From M2408 sp044348665 (GTDB taxonomy: Bacteria; Bacteroidota; Bacteroidia; Flavobacteriales_D; Crocinitomicaceae), in NCBI GenBank assembly GCA_044348665.1, contig JBIKSI010000035.1, forward strand, positions 1 to 25,415: a stretch of DNA of 25,415 bases, read 5' to 3'. This document shows positions 15,251 to 23,821 of this stretch, piece after piece. The notes under the pieces are model-generated. The model was not told where the DNA came from and searched no databases. It saw only the letters and a list, made by a program, of their open reading frames with translations. The translations under genes and the position numbers were made by a program. Each line of letters opens with the position of its first letter. The stretch's first letter is position 1.

Positions 15251-15750
15251 GATAAAAGTTTCTCTAATCGAATTTTTGTAATTTTATTTTGTTCGCCCAA
15301 TGCGATTTTGAATTCAGTTTCTGGGTCGTTTCCAATGCGGGCATTTAACAAAGCTAACATTTCTTCGGCAGATTTTCCAGTGGCACAGACAATAAAAATG
15401 TATGAAAATTTTGCTTCGTAATCGTGATTTCCCTTTGCAAGTGCTTCCAAAACTGCTTGATTAGCCTCATTTACACCTGCTTGCTCATTTCCAGCCCAAT
15501 GTTTGGTGGAAGCAAATTTCTTTTCCAATTCGGAAACATCGCCGATTTTTGGATGATGCGTAAATGCTTCCAAACCATCTTCTTGACTTACATTTGACCA
15601 AATTTCATCTGAAATCGCAAAAAGTTCTTCCTTGCTTGAAAAGGTTGGTTTTTCTGCCAGATTTTTCGCCCACGTTGTTGATCCACAGCATTTAAAAAGT
15701 TCTGTAAATCTTGTTTGAGTATCTAAGTTATTGAATTCTTCTAAAGTCAT
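15247..15750 (-). CDS. uraD: OHCU decarboxylase
   Basis: This enzyme decarboxylates 2-oxo-4-hydroxy-4-carboxy-5-ureidoimidazoline stereospecifically to S-allantoin. The 167-residue length is typical. Seen: a leading 'F-----T------CCGS--W' segment, the catalytic HHPKIGDV block (H65/H66 to V72), the later F.STKHWAGNEQAGV segment, and the conserved C-terminal ARIGNDPETEFKIALGEQNKITKIRLEKLL with its R-x2-N and E-Q elements. It starts 2 bp after the alc stop, which indicates tight cotranscription and likely translational coupling. It is cytoplasmic; no domain fusion is present. Confidence 0.96.
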   Translation of the reverse strand: MTLEEFNNLDTQTRFTELFKCCGSTTWAKNLAEKPTFSSKEELFAISDEIWSNVSQEDGLEAFTHHPKIGDVSELEKKFASTKHWAGNEQAGVNEANQAVLEALAKGNHDYEAKFSYIFIVCATGKSAEEMLALLNARIGNDPETEFKIALGEQNKITKIRLEKLLS

Positions 15751-15752
15751 AC

Positions 15753-16772
15753 TTAATCTTTGATAAAACCAAATAATCTCAAACGACTCACACCACCATC
15801 AGGGAAAATATTTAGTCTGATGTGTGTAAATGCATCTTTACTAGTGATTTCCTGCTCAAAGTAGTGTTCAAAGTCAGCTTGCAATTTTTGTTTTGGTAAA
15901 ACTTCTGTCCAAATTAAGTATTCAGACTTAAAATCAACGTGCTCATCTTTGATGGAAATTCCTTCAATGGAACACGTATCAGGATAATTTCCTTTGAAAT
16001 GATAGGTATCGACCAAGATTTTTTCGATTTGACCCTTGTGAGCCAATTTCACCACTACCCAGTCTCTATTGTTAGGCGTACGATTTCGTTTAGTTTCCCA
16101 ACCATCGCCCATATTTGCACCTCGATTTGGCATCAATAAGTTGTCCATGTGACTGAAAAACATGTCGTTACATAAAACAGATTTTCCTCCATTTACAGCG
16201 CTTGCCAAGTCAATTAATTCGTCTTTTGCAACTAAATCCCAGTTTTTGTAAACTTCTCCGTAGACTTTTAATCGTGCTACTCCACCATCAGGATAAATGT
16301 TTAGACGCAAATGTGTCCAAATTTCATCGTTTTTCACCTCAAAAAAGTTTTGACTTCCTGGATCTAAATGAGATTTTGGAGTGATTTCTGTCCAATTTAC
16401 TTCATCAGATAATAAAAAATCGTTACTAGGATTTCCTGCAACATTACATACTTCAACAGATGCATGCGGCGGATGATTTCCCAAGAAAAAGTTAGTATCA
16501 ATGTCCAAACCACGAATTTTGCCTGAAGCACCTAATTTAATAATACACCAATCATAACCTTCAACTCTTTTTCTGCGAGATTCCCAACCGTCCATCCATT
16601 TTCCACGGTCAGTATATTTGTCGGCAATAAAAATTCCTCTTCCAAGTTTCAATAAATTCTCTTTTTCAGCAAAAAAATCGTCGCTACAAACGAGTGCTTG
16701 ACCACCAATTTTCTCAGAAGCTAAATCGATTAATTCTGTGAATTTTGGCTTTTCCGTTCTTATAATTTCCAT
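15753..16772 (-). CDS. alc: Allantoicase
   Basis: Allantoicase hydrolyses allantoate to S-ureidoglycolate and urea. The 339-residue protein shows the family's two tandem jelly-roll repeats. The first (about 15-165) has CSDDFFAEKENLL, then MDGWESRR and a FFLGNHPPHASVE loop. The second (about 185-339) has CNDMFFSHMDNLL, then MGDGWETKRNR and a FKGNYPDTCSIEG loop. Each ends in a near-identical HLRLNIYPDGGVARL or HIRLNIFPDGGVSRL strand. The length and duplication match known allantoicases. It lies 26 bp after allB and 2 bp before uraD. Using allantoicase implies the hydrolytic route that releases urea, not the ammonia-releasing AllC route. Confidence 0.96.
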   Translation of the reverse strand: MEIIRTEKPKFTELIDLASEKIGGQALVCSDDFFAEKENLLKLGRGIFIADKYTDRGKWMDGWESRRKRVEGYDWCIIKLGASGKIRGLDIDTNFFLGNHPPHASVEVCNVAGNPSNDFLLSDEVNWTEITPKSHLDPGSQNFFEVKNDEIWTHLRLNIYPDGGVARLKVYGEVYKNWDLVAKDELIDLASAVNGGKSVLCNDMFFSHMDNLLMPNRGANMGDGWETKRNRTPNNRDWVVVKLAHKGQIEKILVDTYHFKGNYPDTCSIEGISIKDEHVDFKSEYLIWTEVLPKQKLQADFEHYFEQEITSKDAFTHIRLNIFPDGGVSRLRLFGFIKD

Positions 16773-16798
16773 ATTATCAATTAGTTAAGTGTTTTCTT

Positions 16799-18157
16799 CT
16801 ATTTTCTCAGAATAATTTTTCCAATCGGTAAAGATACGAAATTTCCGTTTTCAAACACTTTTTTTCCTGCAATAAATGTTTCTTTTATTTTGCCTTTTAA
16901 TTTTTGGTTCATGTAAGGAGAAATTTTGTGTTTGTAATGAATTTCTTCTTCTCTTACAACAAATTCTTCTTCAGGATTCCAAATTACCAAATCGGCATCC
17001 ATTCCTTCCGCAATTGTTCCTTTCGAATTTTCTAATTTCAAAAAGGAAGCAATATTAGAACTCACTAATTTTCCTATTTCTTCTATTGAAAATCCTCGTT
17101 TTTGAGCTTCAGTCCAGATGATTGGCAAAGAAAACTGAATACTTGCAATTCCACCCCAGGCTTTTTTGAGATTTCCACTTTCAATTTCTTTTAAATTTGG
17201 AGTGGCAGGAGAATGATCCGTTACAATGAAATCAATCGTTCCATCCTTCAATGCGGCCCATAATTTATCGTTATTTCCCTTTTCTCGAATTGGTGGAGCG
17301 CATTTGAAAATGGTTTGGGCATCTGGAATATCTTCCGCATTAAAAAATAAATACTGCGGACAAGTTTCTACCGTTAATTTCAATCCTTTTGCCCTTGCCT
17401 TTTTAATTTTATCGATTTTATTAGCTGAAGATAAATGTACAATGTGCACCGGTGTGTCAAATTCTTCGCACAAAGAAATAGCTAAATCAATTGCATTGTC
17501 TTCCCAAATTTTAGGTCTAGATTTAAGATAAGCTTGATAAGAGGTGGGATTTTTTTCAAAAGCAAGTAAATCATCGTGCATTTCGTCTAATTCTGCGTGC
17601 ACCAAAAGTGGAACATTGTATTTTTTTAGAATTGGTAATCCTTTTTTCAAATCTTCTAAAGTTACATTTGGAAAATCATCGATTCCAGAATGTGTTAAAA
17701 ATGCTTTTATACCAAAAACTCCTTCTGCAATTAATTCATCCAAAAAATCAATGTTTTTTGGTACAATTCCACCCCAAAATGCACAATTGCAATACAATTT
17801 CCCTTCTGTGGCTTTTAATTTTATTTCAAAAGCATTTTTTGAGGTAGTAACAGGACTAGCATTTAATGGCATATCGACTAAAGTTGTAATTCCACCAGCA
17901 AGCGCAGCCTTAGTCATTGTTTCAAAACCTTCCCATTCAGTTCTTCCAGGTTCGTTGATGTGAACGTGGCAATCGATGATTCCAGCTTGGATTACTAAAA
18001 CGTTAAAGTCTTTTATTTCAATTCCTTGCTCAGAAAATTTTCCTTCAATTAGCTTTGATATGATTCCATTTTTTATTAGTATTGTGCCCTCAACAAGTCC
18101 TTTTTCGGAAAGAATTCGTTTACTATACAAACCAAATTCAGCATTATTATTTGTCAT
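16799..18157 (-). CDS. allB: Allantoinase
   Basis: Allantoinase opens the hydantoin ring of allantoin to allantoate. It is an amidohydrolase-superfamily TIM barrel with two metals. Seen: DCHVHINEPGRTEWEGF near residue 63 (the two metal histidines and the allantoinase-type substrate loop), GIKAFLTHSG carrying the lysine that is carboxylated, LVHAELDE and HIVHLSSAN with the further metal histidines, and FIVTDHSPATP with the catalytic Asp. The length is 452 residues from the ATG at 18157. A TTG at 18190 would add 11 residues, but a -7 promoter element at 18178-18185 lies inside that extension, so the ATG is preferred. This is the first gene of the minus-strand operon and diverges from puuD with a 79-bp spacer. 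Hydantoinase is excluded by the EPGRTEW loop and the context. Confidence 0.95.
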   Translation of the reverse strand: MTNNNAEFGLYSKRILSEKGLVEGTILIKNGIISKLIEGKFSEQGIEIKDFNVLVIQAGIIDCHVHINEPGRTEWEGFETMTKAALAGGITTLVDMPLNASPVTTSKNAFEIKLKATEGKLYCNCAFWGGIVPKNIDFLDELIAEGVFGIKAFLTHSGIDDFPNVTLEDLKKGLPILKKYNVPLLVHAELDEMHDDLLAFEKNPTSYQAYLKSRPKIWEDNAIDLAISLCEEFDTPVHIVHLSSANKIDKIKKARAKGLKLTVETCPQYLFFNAEDIPDAQTIFKCAPPIREKGNNDKLWAALKDGTIDFIVTDHSPATPNLKEIESGNLKKAWGGIASIQFSLPIIWTEAQKRGFSIEEIGKLVSSNIASFLKLENSKGTIAEGMDADLVIWNPEEEFVVREEEIHYKHKISPYMNQKLKGKIKETFIAGKKVFENGNFVSLPIGKIILRK

Positions 18158-18177
18158 GATTTCTGAGTTAGTTTTAA

Positions 18178-18185
18178 CAAATGTA
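18178..18185 (-). promoter_or_regulatory. Putative -7 promoter element of the allB operon
   Basis: The minus strand reads TACATTTG (TAnnTTTG), 20 bases before the ATG at 18157, within the divergent allB-puuD spacer. A TTG at 12-base spacing is too close to be a -33 box. No matching element was found on the plus strand for puuD. Confidence 0.4.
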
Positions 18186-18236
18186 AACAATAAAATTCAA
18201 AATTCCTGAAAAGCGACTTAAAAAAAACTGCTGAAG

Positions 18237-19772
18237 ATGAAAACATTTTTTAAACAAATTTTTGATAAAAACCCATTTCCAAGTATCAAGTTTCTTGTGC
18301 TTTTTGTGAGTGTCTTTTTTTCCTTTGAATTATTCGCAGCTGAGAAATTTAAGACAAATTTTAGTTTTTCAAATTGGCTTTTCGTGATTTTGTTTTTGTT
18401 TATCATCATCATCACTTATGGAATATTGAAAAATGTTGTTGTTGCCCTGAAAGAGCGAAGTAAAGAACATAATTCTGAGTCATTAAAAACAAAAATTGCT
18501 GACATTCATGAGGAGAAAAATGTCTTTATTTATTTGGCTTTAATATTCATTTTTTTATACGTTGTTTATCAATTGGTGCAAGGAACGAGTTGGGAATCTC
18601 ACGTTGTAGAATGGTTAAATTTAGTGGTTCGTTGGGCGCATGTGGTTTTTGGAATTGCTTGGATTGGAGCTTCGTTTTACTTTAATTTCTTGGAAAACAG
18701 TTTAAATAGAACAGAAAATTTACGTGATGAATTAGCAGGGAATTTATGGGCTGTGCACGGAGGAGGATTTTATTATTTAGAAAAATACAAAGTTGCTCCG
18801 AAAGAAATCCCAAAAGATTTACATTGGTTCAAATACGAAGCATATTTCACTTGGCTTTCAGGTTTTACTTTATTGGTAATCGTTTATTATTTAGATGCAA
18901 AAGTATATTTAATTGACAAAGAAGTTTTGGATATTCCTTCCAATTTAGCCGTGGGAATCGGAATGGCTTCCTTGGCAACAGGATGGATTGTCTATGATTT
19001 ACTGTGCAAATCTCCTTTGGCGAAAAAACCAATGTTGTTTTGGTTCGTTTTGTTCCTATTTCTCGCAGGATTTGCTTATTTTTTCTTGAATGTATTTAGT
19101 GCAAGAGCAGCCTACATTCATGTTGGAGCCTTAATTGGTACCATGATGGTTGGAAATGTTTTCCGAGTGATCATTCCTTCTCAAAAAGCCATGGTAAACG
19201 CAGCCAAGGAGGGAAGACTTCCAAATCCTGTTTTAGGTAAAAATGCTTTATTACGTTCGCGTCACAATAACTATTTGACACTTCCTGTAATTTACATCAT
19301 GATTAGCAATCACTTCCCAAGTACTTACGGCAACGAATTTAATTGGTATGTGTTAATTGGACTTTCACTTTGTAGTGTTCTTGTAAAACATTATTTGAAC
19401 AAAATTGAAAAGGGAGAAAAAGCTGTTTGGATCTTACCTGTGGCTATCTTGGGAATGATTTCTTTAACATTTGTAACCGCTCCGAGAGAAAAAACGGTGT
19501 GTAAAGATGATGTGCCAGCAACTTTTAAGGAAGTAAAAGTGATTATTGAAAAAAGATGTACGCAATGTCACGCCGCCAAACCGACTGACGATGTGCAGAA
19601 AATTGCACCAAACGGAGTTATGTTTGATACAGAAGAACAAATTAGAGCGTACAAAGATCGTATTTTGAACCGTGCAATTGTGACCAAAACAATGCCACAA
19701 GGAAACAAAACAAATATGACACAAGAAGAGCGCGATTTAATCCAATGTTGGATTGATAATGGGGCGAAGTAG
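18237..19772 (+). CDS. puuD: Membrane urate hydroxylase with cytochrome c domain (PuuD type)
   Basis: PuuD oxidises urate to 5-hydroxyisourate in the membrane, passing electrons to a fused cytochrome c instead of reducing oxygen to peroxide. The core starts near residue 126 at LNLVVRWAHVVFGIAWIGASFYFNFLENSL and shows NLWAVHGGGFYYLEKY, LHWFKYEAYFTWLSG and the SRHNNYLTLPVIYIMISNH segment, all typical of the family. The C-terminal cytochrome c has C441-T-Q-C444-H445 and a likely axial Met at 486 (TKTMPQG). Compared with the proteobacterial form there are about 120 extra N-terminal residues: a signal-like segment (17-35), another TM helix (about 45-70) and a further one near 95-115. It diverges from the allantoin operon and supplies its first step. 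Confidence 0.9.
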   Translation: MKTFFKQIFDKNPFPSIKFLVLFVSVFFSFELFAAEKFKTNFSFSNWLFVILFLFIIIITYGILKNVVVALKERSKEHNSESLKTKIADIHEEKNVFIYLALIFIFLYVVYQLVQGTSWESHVVEWLNLVVRWAHVVFGIAWIGASFYFNFLENSLNRTENLRDELAGNLWAVHGGGFYYLEKYKVAPKEIPKDLHWFKYEAYFTWLSGFTLLVIVYYLDAKVYLIDKEVLDIPSNLAVGIGMASLATGWIVYDLLCKSPLAKKPMLFWFVLFLFLAGFAYFFLNVFSARAAYIHVGALIGTMMVGNVFRVIIPSQKAMVNAAKEGRLPNPVLGKNALLRSRHNNYLTLPVIYIMISNHFPSTYGNEFNWYVLIGLSLCSVLVKHYLNKIEKGEKAVWILPVAILGMISLTFVTAPREKTVCKDDVPATFKEVKVIIEKRCTQCHAAKPTDDVQKIAPNGVMFDTEEQIRAYKDRILNRAIVTKTMPQGNKTNMTQEERDLIQCWIDNGAK

Positions 19773-19859
19773 GTTTTTATCCAGATTTTGATTTTAAATA
19801 AATGACAAGCTAACTAAGAATCTAGCAATCCAAAAATCGATTCAACGAATATTTTTCAT

Positions 19860-19867
19860 TATTTTTG
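19860..19867 (+). promoter_or_regulatory. Putative -7 promoter element of menB
   Basis: TATTTTTG matches TAnnTTTG, 16 bases before the menB ATG. No -33 TTTG with good spacing is visible. Confidence 0.4.
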
Positions 19868-19883
19868 TGAAAAACTAAATTGT

Positions 19884-20705
19884 ATGTCAGCTAGAAATTG
19901 GACTAAAATAAAAGATTATTCAGATATTAAATTTGAATTTTTTGAAGGAATTGCAAAATTAACCATCAATAGACCAAAGGTTTACAATGCTTTTCGCCCA
20001 GAAACGAACATGGAATTGCTTGATGCGATGAATATTTGTCGTGAACGTCAAGATGTGAATGTAATCGTACTTACTGGAGCTGGAGACAAAGCGTTTTGCT
20101 CTGGTGGAGATCAAAATGTGAAGGGAATTGGAGGTTACATTTCTGAAAATGGAGTTCCTCGTTTGAATGTACTTGATTTACACAAAATGATTCGTTCGAT
20201 GCCTAAACCTGTGATTGCGATGGTTAACGGTTACGCAATTGGTGGAGGTCACGTTTTACATGTTGTTTGTGATTTGACTATTGCTTCAGAAAATGCAATT
20301 TTTGGTCAAACGGGTCCAAAAGTTGGAAGTTTTGACGCTGGCTTTGGTTCTTCTTATTTGGCACGCCACGTTGGTCAGAAAAAGGCACGTGAAATCTGGT
20401 TTTTATGCAATCAATATACGGCTAAAGAGGCAGAAGACATGGGAATGGTTAACAAAGTTGTTCCTTTAAGTGAATTGGAAGATACAACAGTAGAATGGTG
20501 TAAGACCATCATGAAAAGGAGTCCGCTTTCAATTCGAATGATTAAACGTGGATTGAATGCTGAATTGGATGGTCAACAAGGAATTATGGAATTGGCTGGA
20601 GATGCAACTCTATTGTATTATCTGACTGAAGAAGCACAAGAGGGAAAGCATGCTTTCTTGGAGAAAAGAGAACCAAACTTTCAAAAATATCCTAAATTTC
20701 CATGA
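19884..20705 (+). CDS. menB: 1,4-dihydroxy-2-naphthoyl-CoA synthase
   Basis: MenB closes the second ring of the naphthoquinone by converting o-succinylbenzoyl-CoA to DHNA-CoA in menaquinone synthesis. The 273-residue crotonase-fold protein shows INRPKVYNAFRPET near 28-41, the oxyanion block FCSGGDQNVKG (71-81), the GYAIGGGHVLHVVCDL helix (117-131) and GQTGPKVGSFDAGFGSSYLA (141-160). D151 sits in the MenB-specific active-site loop. The C-terminus FLEKREPNFQKYP is also characteristic, so it is not a generic enoyl-CoA hydratase. Its stop overlaps the next gene's ATG by 3 bases (ATGA). The other men genes are not in the window. Confidence 0.96.
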   Translation: MSARNWTKIKDYSDIKFEFFEGIAKLTINRPKVYNAFRPETNMELLDAMNICRERQDVNVIVLTGAGDKAFCSGGDQNVKGIGGYISENGVPRLNVLDLHKMIRSMPKPVIAMVNGYAIGGGHVLHVVCDLTIASENAIFGQTGPKVGSFDAGFGSSYLARHVGQKKAREIWFLCNQYTAKEAEDMGMVNKVVPLSELEDTTVEWCKTIMKRSPLSIRMIKRGLNAELDGQQGIMELAGDATLLYYLTEEAQEGKHAFLEKREPNFQKYPKFP

Positions 20706-21343
20706 TAAAAAGGAACTATTTTCTTTATTTTTGCTTTCTTCTGGCCTTATTTTCTTGTAAAAATCAAAAGGAAGAAGTGCTGGATTTTAATGAGCTAAGT
20801 CCTGACTCAAAAAATGATTTTTCAGAAAAAGCAGATGGGGAAAAGGAAAAGAACCTATTTTTTGCTGATTCTTTAAGTGATTTCACAAAATTAATCATTG
20901 ATTCTTTGGACTTTGACAAAAAGCAAATTGCCAAAATAGATACGTTGTTTTTTCCCGATCGATTTGGAGCAAGTAGTTCTGAAAAATGGTATTTGAAAAC
21001 AGAAAAAGACTCCTTGGTTTTTTACCATTGGAATTTTAAAGACTCCATAAAAACCTTCAATACTTTTTATAATTGGTTGGATTGTTATGGTCCAAAATGT
21101 CAGTCCATACGGGTAGGGGATAAGGTCAGTTTTTCAAAAAGATCAGCTTGTTTTTTCTTGGAGAATAAAGATTTATACTATGTGGAATCCAGTAAAATGT
21201 TTGATTTTGAATATTTTACAAAACTTTTCGACGAGGAAGAAAAAGGAAAGAAATTCAAATTTGTGGTGATTCAAAAAGCTCGAAAAAAAGCGGAATGGTT
21301 TTCACGAAACGAATTAGGTGAACTTGTTCCATTAAAATTTTGA
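20702..21343 (+). CDS. Lipoprotein of unknown function
   Basis: The 213-residue protein has a clear lipoprotein signal peptide: MIKRN, a hydrophobic core, and lipobox LFSC with the lipidated Cys at 19. An acidic Lys/Glu-rich spacer follows (20-60). The rest, about 75-213, is a small mixed fold rich in aromatic residues with WYLKTEKDSLVFYHWNF. A pair of cysteines lies in YNWLDCYGPKCQSI and a further Cys in RSACFFLE, so a disulphide is possible. It overlaps menB (ATGA), so it is translated from the same mRNA. I recognise no family. Its link to menaquinone may be only positional. Confidence 0.75.
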   Translation: MIKRNYFLYFCFLLALFSCKNQKEEVLDFNELSPDSKNDFSEKADGEKEKNLFFADSLSDFTKLIIDSLDFDKKQIAKIDTLFFPDRFGASSSEKWYLKTEKDSLVFYHWNFKDSIKTFNTFYNWLDCYGPKCQSIRVGDKVSFSKRSACFFLENKDLYYVESSKMFDFEYFTKLFDEEEKGKKFKFVVIQKARKKAEWFSRNELGELVPLKF

Positions 21344-21349
21344 TTTGAG

Positions 21350-21991
21350 ATGAATCAATATTTGGAAGCAACAGAATTTTTGGATTTTTCCAGTGATGAA
21401 ATCAAAAATTACCTCAAAGATGTTCCAAAATTTGAGTCAAAAAAAGAATTAGCAATTTTTCTCTACGAAAAGGTTCGAGATGGATTTTTGTACGATCCTT
21501 ATCATTTAGATTTACGGGTAAATGCACTAAAATCTAGTCAAATTGTTTCAAAAAAACGAGCTTGGTGCGTTGAAAAGTCCATTTTATTAGCAAGTATTGC
21601 CCGATATTTTGAGATTCCTTCTCGACTTGGTTTCGCCATCGTAGCAAATCATATTGGGGTAGAAAAATTAGTTTCCTACTTGCGAAAAGATGAAATTGTT
21701 TTCCATGGTTATGTTGAACTTTTTTTGAACGAAAGATGGGTGAAATGTACACCTGCATTTGACCAGAAAATTTGCCGACTTTCAAAGGTTTCACCGCTTA
21801 TTTGGGATGGAGAATCAGATTCGATGTTTCAAGAATTTGAAAACGAAAAACGATTTATGGAATATTTACATTTTTATGGCACATTTTCTGACGTTCCGAT
21901 TGAGCTGATGAATGCTGAAATGAAAAAACATTATCCACATCTCTTTGAAACAAGCTGGAATTCAAAAGAATTTTCGTTTTTTCACTTGTAA
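21350..21991 (+). CDS. Cytoplasmic transglutaminase-like protein
   Basis: The 213-residue protein carries a transglutaminase-like core with the full triad: C73 in RAWCVEKSILLA, H119 in VFHGYVELFL and D138 in CTPAFD. This is the bacterial cysteine-protease-like form. The following EFENEKRFMEYLHFYGTFSDVPIE region is typical of small standalone members of this superfamily. There is no signal peptide, in contrast to the exported relative at 12008-13141. It starts 6 bp after the lipoprotein gene and is probably part of a menB-lipoprotein-transglutaminase transcript. Substrate and product are unknown. Confidence 0.85.
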   Translation: MNQYLEATEFLDFSSDEIKNYLKDVPKFESKKELAIFLYEKVRDGFLYDPYHLDLRVNALKSSQIVSKKRAWCVEKSILLASIARYFEIPSRLGFAIVANHIGVEKLVSYLRKDEIVFHGYVELFLNERWVKCTPAFDQKICRLSKVSPLIWDGESDSMFQEFENEKRFMEYLHFYGTFSDVPIELMNAEMKKHYPHLFETSWNSKEFSFFHL

Positions 21992-22016
21992 TTTCAAATT
22001 ATTGCTTTATTTTTAC
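21986..22016 (+). promoter_or_regulatory. Putative promoter of the M61 peptidase gene
   Basis: TTG (21986-21988) and TATTTTTA (22009-22016) are 20 bases apart, resembling TTTG-N19-21-TAnnTTTG with one mismatch at each end. The -7 element lies 14 bases before the ATG. The region is very T-rich, so chance is a concern. Confidence 0.35.
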
Positions 22017-22030
22017 TAAAAATTTATTCC

Positions 22031-23800
22031 ATGAAAAACATACTTTTTGCACTTTCACTACTTGTTTGTTTCAATTTTTTCTCTCAAAATATTCATTATT
22101 CATTGAGAATGCCAAAACCACAAAATCATTATTTTGAAGTGGAAATGGTAGTTTCTGATTTTAAAGAAGAAGAATTGGAAATTAAAATGCCAGTTTGGGC
22201 GCCAGGTTCATATTTAATTAGAGAATTTGCAAAAAATGTCAATTTGGTGAAAGCTTTTGATGAAAGTGGAAAAGCCTTGGAAGTTGTTAAAAAGACCAAA
22301 AATTCGTGGCTTGTTAAAAAAGGAAATGCCAAAAAAGTTAAAATTAATTATGAGGTTTATTCTTTTGAATTAAGTGTAAGAACAAGCTTTTTAGATTTAA
22401 CACATGCTTTTGTTAGTGGTCCTGGGATTTTTATGTACGTAGAAAAATTGAAAGAAAAATCGGGTACCTTGGATGTTATTCCGTACAAAGATTTTAAAAA
22501 GGTTTCTACTGCCTTGAAGAAAAATCCAGAAAATATTCAAAGCGATAATACTTTTTCATTTAAGTTTGATTCATACGACGAATTACTTGATTGCCCTATT
22601 GAAATAGGTAATCAGGTGGTTTTTGATTTTACTTCGGAAGGAGTGAAACACACAGTTGCTATTTTTGGACCAGGGAATTTTGAAGTTGAAAAATTGAAAA
22701 AGGACATGGCAAAAATTACTTCTGCAGCAACTAAGGTTTTTGGTGAAAATCCAAATAAGGAATATACTTTTGTTATCCACAATGTAGTTGATGGGCAAGG
22801 TGGTTTGGAACATGTTAACTCAACTACTTTGAGTGTTAATCGTTGGACCTACCAAGGGGATGCTTATCTTGGTTTTTTGTCTTTGGTTGCTCACGAATAT
22901 TTCCATTTGTGGAACGTGAAACGAATACGACCAATAGAATTGGGGCCTTTTAATTACGACGAAGAAAATTATACCAGTTTGTTGTGGGTCATGGAAGGAT
23001 TTACCTCGTATTACGATGAATTATTGTTGCGTCGTGCAGGATATTATTCTGAAGATCAAATGATTCAGAAATTAAATAGTACGATTAATTATGTTGAAGG
23101 TTCTGTTGGAACACGTGTACAACCTGTTGCCCATTCAAGTTTTGATGCATGGGTAAAAGCTTACCGACCAAATGAAAATTCGTCAAATACAACGATGACT
23201 TACTATTCCAGAGGTGCGATGCTAGCTTCTATTTTAGATGCAAAAATTATCACCAAGTTTAAAGGGAAAAAAAGTCTGGATGATTTTTTACAAAGCTTGT
23301 ATAAAGATTTTTATAAAAAATTAAATAGAGGTTTCTCCGAGCAAGAATTTGAAAAGGCTTTGTCTGATTTTATGGGAGAGGATATGTCGTCATTTTTTAA
23401 AGATTACGTAAATGGAACAAAAGTTCCTGATTTTGCCTCGATTTTTAGTCCTGTTGGATTAAAAATTGATTACACAGGAAGTAAAAAACCAAATTTTGGA
23501 ACATCTTTATCCACTTCTGATGGAAAAACAATTATCAAGGGCATTAGAGCTGGATCGGCCGCTGAAGACGCTGGCTTAAGTGTAAATGACGAAATCATTG
23601 GAATCGATGGTTACCGAGTAAATCAATCCGATGTAGAAGGTATTCTTGCATCTTTGTCTGATGGTGATCAATTAGATTTGCTAATCGCAAGAGAAGATCA
23701 ATTGCTTGAAATAAAAGCGATTATGACTTCCTATGAACGTCCAAGTTACCGATTTAGTATTGAAAAAAAGAGTGATTTGTTTAATTATTGGATGAGGTAG
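22031..23800 (+). CDS. M61-family metallopeptidase with PDZ domain
   Basis: This exported zinc aminopeptidase of the glycyl-aminopeptidase (M61) family has 589 residues. A signal peptide (MKNILFALSLLVCFNFFSQ) is followed by the N-terminal beta domain, which opens with HYSLRMPKPQNHYFEVEM and contains the conserved MPVWAPGSYLIREFAKNV. The catalytic domain has HEYFHLWN (H288-E289-x2-H292) and the downstream zinc ligand E322 in MEGFTSYYDE. It continues through TTMTYYSRGAMLASILD, and a PDZ domain covers about 490-560 (GIRAGSAAEDAGLSVNDEIIGIDG). This is the full family architecture. M61 enzymes in this phylum are thought to cleave N-terminal Gly or Ala, but the substrate here is unknown. The gene is separate from the preceding cluster by 39 bp and has a candidate promoter. 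Confidence 0.93.
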   Translation: MKNILFALSLLVCFNFFSQNIHYSLRMPKPQNHYFEVEMVVSDFKEEELEIKMPVWAPGSYLIREFAKNVNLVKAFDESGKALEVVKKTKNSWLVKKGNAKKVKINYEVYSFELSVRTSFLDLTHAFVSGPGIFMYVEKLKEKSGTLDVIPYKDFKKVSTALKKNPENIQSDNTFSFKFDSYDELLDCPIEIGNQVVFDFTSEGVKHTVAIFGPGNFEVEKLKKDMAKITSAATKVFGENPNKEYTFVIHNVVDGQGGLEHVNSTTLSVNRWTYQGDAYLGFLSLVAHEYFHLWNVKRIRPIELGPFNYDEENYTSLLWVMEGFTSYYDELLLRRAGYYSEDQMIQKLNSTINYVEGSVGTRVQPVAHSSFDAWVKAYRPNENSSNTTMTYYSRGAMLASILDAKIITKFKGKKSLDDFLQSLYKDFYKKLNRGFSEQEFEKALSDFMGEDMSSFFKDYVNGTKVPDFASIFSPVGLKIDYTGSKKPNFGTSLSTSDGKTIIKGIRAGSAAEDAGLSVNDEIIGIDGYRVNQSDVEGILASLSDGDQLDLLIAREDQLLEIKAIMTSYERPSYRFSIEKKSDLFNYWMR

Positions 23801-23821
23801 GAGGAGGATTTTAGGATGTTA

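Noticed and set aside
18158..18190. Extended N-terminus of allantoinase from the TTG at 18190
   Set aside because: It covers a -7 promoter element, and an ATG at 18157 gives a normal-length enzyme.
17226..18209. Plus-strand open frames over allB
   Set aside because: They are antisense to allantoinase, with low-complexity Ser/Phe-rich translations typical of shadow frames.
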